Assembly (NCBI GenBank): GCA_014549065.1
Contig: JACDOX010000172.1
Coordinates: 662,217 to 726,216 of the forward strand
Length of the DNA: 64,000 bases
Source: Cardinalis cardinalis
Lineage: Eukaryota > Chordata > Aves > Passeriformes > Cardinalidae
Direction: 5' to 3'
In this document: positions 61,493 to 64,000 of the stretch, one piece after another
Layout of the letters: the number at the start of each line of letters is the position of its first letter
Numbering within the stretch: the stretch's first letter is position 1
Notes under the pieces: generated by a model
Database searches by the model: none
The model's input: the letters and a program-made list of their open reading frames with translations, nothing else
Told to the model about the DNA's origin: nothing
Translations under genes and position numbers: made by a program

Positions 61493-64000
61493 AATGAGTA
61501 ATGACATAGGATGTGTGAGGGAACAAGCCAGAAAATTTAGCTAGTGAACATATTCCAGTCACCATATCACTAGGTGTGGTTTTGCAAACCAGGAAATTTC
61601 TTTCTAAGCTTTCAAATGATGTATTTGACACCTCTGAGAATAAATTTTTTGAATTAGTAAAATTGCTGCAGTATCACTTTGTGAATATTATTTCTGGCTG
61701 TTATTATTTTAATTTTGTGTAGTGACTGAAAGCCACAGTAAAGGAGTAGTCTTCCAAAAGTGCCTAATTTGAGCAGGGACTGCATAACCGTATGAAACAA
61801 TTCCTATGGAATTGCTTTTCTGTTTGGTCTTGTAAAGGGAATACTACAGCAATACTTGTTTTCTGAAACTTGATAAACTTCATATATTACACAATTTCAT
61901 TGTGTAAATTCATAATTTCTGGAGACTTGGATTATTGCCCTGTTGAAGGATTCTTTTCCCTTTATTTGGGAATGTGTGCATGTTAGATTGCTCTTTCGGG
62001 ATCTGAGCATCCTTGGGAACATTCTAAAGTGGCAGAAGTAAATGGTCGACAAAAGAGAGGAACATGTTCAGAGACTGTTGCAGTTGTTGGTTGATTTTGC
62101 AACTTGTTGGAATATTTTGTAATTAGTAGTAGTTTATGTCTGGTTTTTTGAGCAAAAAAAGTTTGTGTCTGGACTTTTAAGCAAATTGACCCAAAAGTTC
62201 TTTTAATTAAGAACAAAACCAAAATCATGCCCAAAACTGTGAAACAAGGTTACCAAAGGCTTTATGTATTTTTGTACTGATTTAAAGCGGTTTTCTTCAC
62301 CTCTATTAGCAGAGCTTTTTTGCGTGAATTTCCTATGGACTGGTACTAGAAGAGCCTGCATTTCATATTGTTCTTTTTCCTTCTCAGAAGTTAAATTCAA
62401 AATAGAAGCTGTGATAAGAGGAAATTCAAGTCTAAATTGGTTGTGAATCAAGTGGAAGGATCACAGAATGCTTACAAACAGAAAGAAATACCTGTCTAAG
62501 ATTTATGTTTCTCCTAGTCCGAGAGTGAGACTTTTCCTGCTGATTTTGGTATTTTTCCAGAAGTGTGATTGTCAAGTAATTTCAAGTGAGCAACACAATA
62601 GGGGCTTTTCGATCTTTTGAAATAAACAAATACTAAACTATTTACTTTGGGGCAGAGATTCAAGGTTTTGGGTTTTTTTCCTTCCAGAAAGCTTGAGAAG
62701 AAAGACAAATTAGAGGGAAAAAATAGCATAGACTCAAAAGAATCCAGACAGGACATTTAGAACATTAAAACAAAGTGGTGGAGATTAGGTGTTTCTCTGC
62801 AAGTAATAGTTTTTCTTGTAATCATGTATTTCTACATTTCTCCACAAGACTTCCCGCAACTTATCACAATCATCTTCTGCAGTTAGTGGAATAATTTATG
62901 GATTGTTAAGAATAATTCCTCTTCTATGGCCACCATGAAAATTTGTAAGATTATTGTTTCAATTTTACTAATATTTCCTTTCTGGGTGCTAAGTGATGAG
63001 ATAGGGGTTAAATGAGCCTTCACCACTACACTGCTTAGCAGTGGGGATTTGGATCTTGTGGTTTTTCAGTGGTTTAGGGTTAGTTTCTGTTCATCAAATT
63101 AAGCCGTTTCTTCAGGAAATTCTTATACAAACAAAATCTGGTGGTAAAAGCTCTGACTTCATATAAATCAGGAGATATGAATGCCTATCTCATCACAATT
63201 GGGGTTTTATTTATATTTGGGTGTTTTTTGAGACCTTCTGCAAGTACTTTATGGTATACTCTAATCATTGCCTCTGACTGGTAACTTTATCTTCTAGATC
63301 TCAGTCTTATTTAGTTTTAGGTCTTATTTATGCTTGAGCTCTTTGAAAACTTATCTCAAGGTGTCTTTTTTAATAGCGCCGGCACTTTGGATTTTCCCCC
63401 ACTTTTTTTCAGCTGTTGCAAGTCTTTATTCTCAGTTCCATAACATTCACCCCCTCTATGCTATTGTACAGTTAAGTCTCTTTTCCTCATATATTGTAAT
63501 TTAGTACTAGCTTTGATCATGACCATTCAGTTAAATCTCCCTCTGCTTAATGACTCAGATCCTATACTTCCTGTATTTGCTATTCTTCCTGTTTCTTTGC
63601 TGTCATATCAATCTATCATTTGGGACACTTCATTCCTGAAGAACAGTTTTATTTAATTTGTAATATTAAGCAGCTATTTGAACTTAGAATATCCTTTTAA
63701 CTTGAACATTTTGCTAATCCCTTTCTTGCTATGCTCACCAACATCTGCTAGAATGGGACTTCTCAAGGGCCTAGGTCACATTTCAGTTACTTTTGGTGAG
63801 GTAATAGCCAAAACGTTTCAGTGCCTCATGATCAATTGCTAGTTGTCTAAGCAAAGTTCTGGCATTCACCTGCCGTGTGAGGTCTGAGGTTTTCCTCTAA
63901 TTTTGGCAGCAGTGGGCTTCAAGCTCTTCTAGGGGCCTTTTCAGGTCTGAGTTTGGCCTATCATCTTCAGGAGACACCAGCATGTGTCAAAAGGCATCAT

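Larger units (their letters stand above)
50279..64000 (+). other. AOPEP: AOPEP intron 5, running off the window
   Basis: It starts at GTAAAG. No sequence resembling the next AOPEP exon (which should encode the HEXXH zinc site) appears before the end, so this intron is at least 13.7 kb. It holds three CR1 copies, one LTR-like segment and a TA microsatellite. The remaining sequence, including 51791-55847 and 61493-64000, shows nothing I recognise. Confidence 0.8.

Noticed and set aside
50279..64000. The miR-23b/27b/24-1 cluster known from a C9orf3/AOPEP intron in mammals
   Set aside because: None of the mature sequences was found by eye. The cluster lies in a later intron, outside this window.
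1..64000. CRISPR arrays, bacterial operons, tRNA or rRNA genes
   Set aside because: The window is vertebrate nuclear DNA. The tandem repeats found are microsatellites or short duplications without spacers, and no tRNA or rRNA signature was seen by eye.

Overview
This window is vertebrate nuclear DNA and most likely comes from a bird. It is AT-rich with one compact CpG island, sparse interspersed repeats, and CR1-type LINE fragments as the main recognisable repeat. There is no sign of Alu or L1. Other sauropsids also carry CR1, so the bird call is an inference. The only protein-coding gene I can support is the 5' half of AOPEP (aminopeptidase O, the C9orf3 homologue), on the + strand. AOPEP lies on the Z chromosome in chicken, so Z linkage is plausible here but is not visible in the sequence.

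Layout. Positions 1 to about 22,140 hold no recognisable exons. This upstream flank contains simple repeats, an 82-base A run (4111-4192), a short CR1 tail (4610-4775), a probable solo LTR on the minus strand (about 16469-16942) and a longer + strand CR1 copy (about 17680-18557). A minus-strand CR1 (22143-22600) ends only tens of bases before a CpG island (about 22640-23340). The island carries a GC-rich minisatellite, an 18-bp perfect palindrome and a GC box, and is the probable AOPEP promoter with a non-coding exon 1.

Four coding segments follow: 31126-31928 (exon starting near 30979), 39104-39270, 45733-45895 and 50030-50278. All have AG/GT borders and their phases join perfectly, giving 460 complete codons plus two bases. 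They encode the N-terminal part of an M1-family metallopeptidase up to the position of the family's GXMEN motif. The zinc-binding HEXXH motif should lie in the next exon, outside the window. From 50279 to the end is intron 5, with no coding sequence that I recognise.

The introns carry two minus-strand CR1 copies with degraded reverse transcriptase (46665-48085, broken by a 430-base assembly gap, and 50770-51790, internally deleted), another LTR-like segment (55848-56188), two more CR1 pieces (58330-58720 and 61158-61492), two notable hairpins (43200-43264 and 50286-50383), and several tandem duplications and microsatellites. I found no new biological system. The best leads are an in-frame upstream ORF ending six bases before the AOPEP start codon, the two hairpins, the repeat-rich promoter and the internally deleted CR1.
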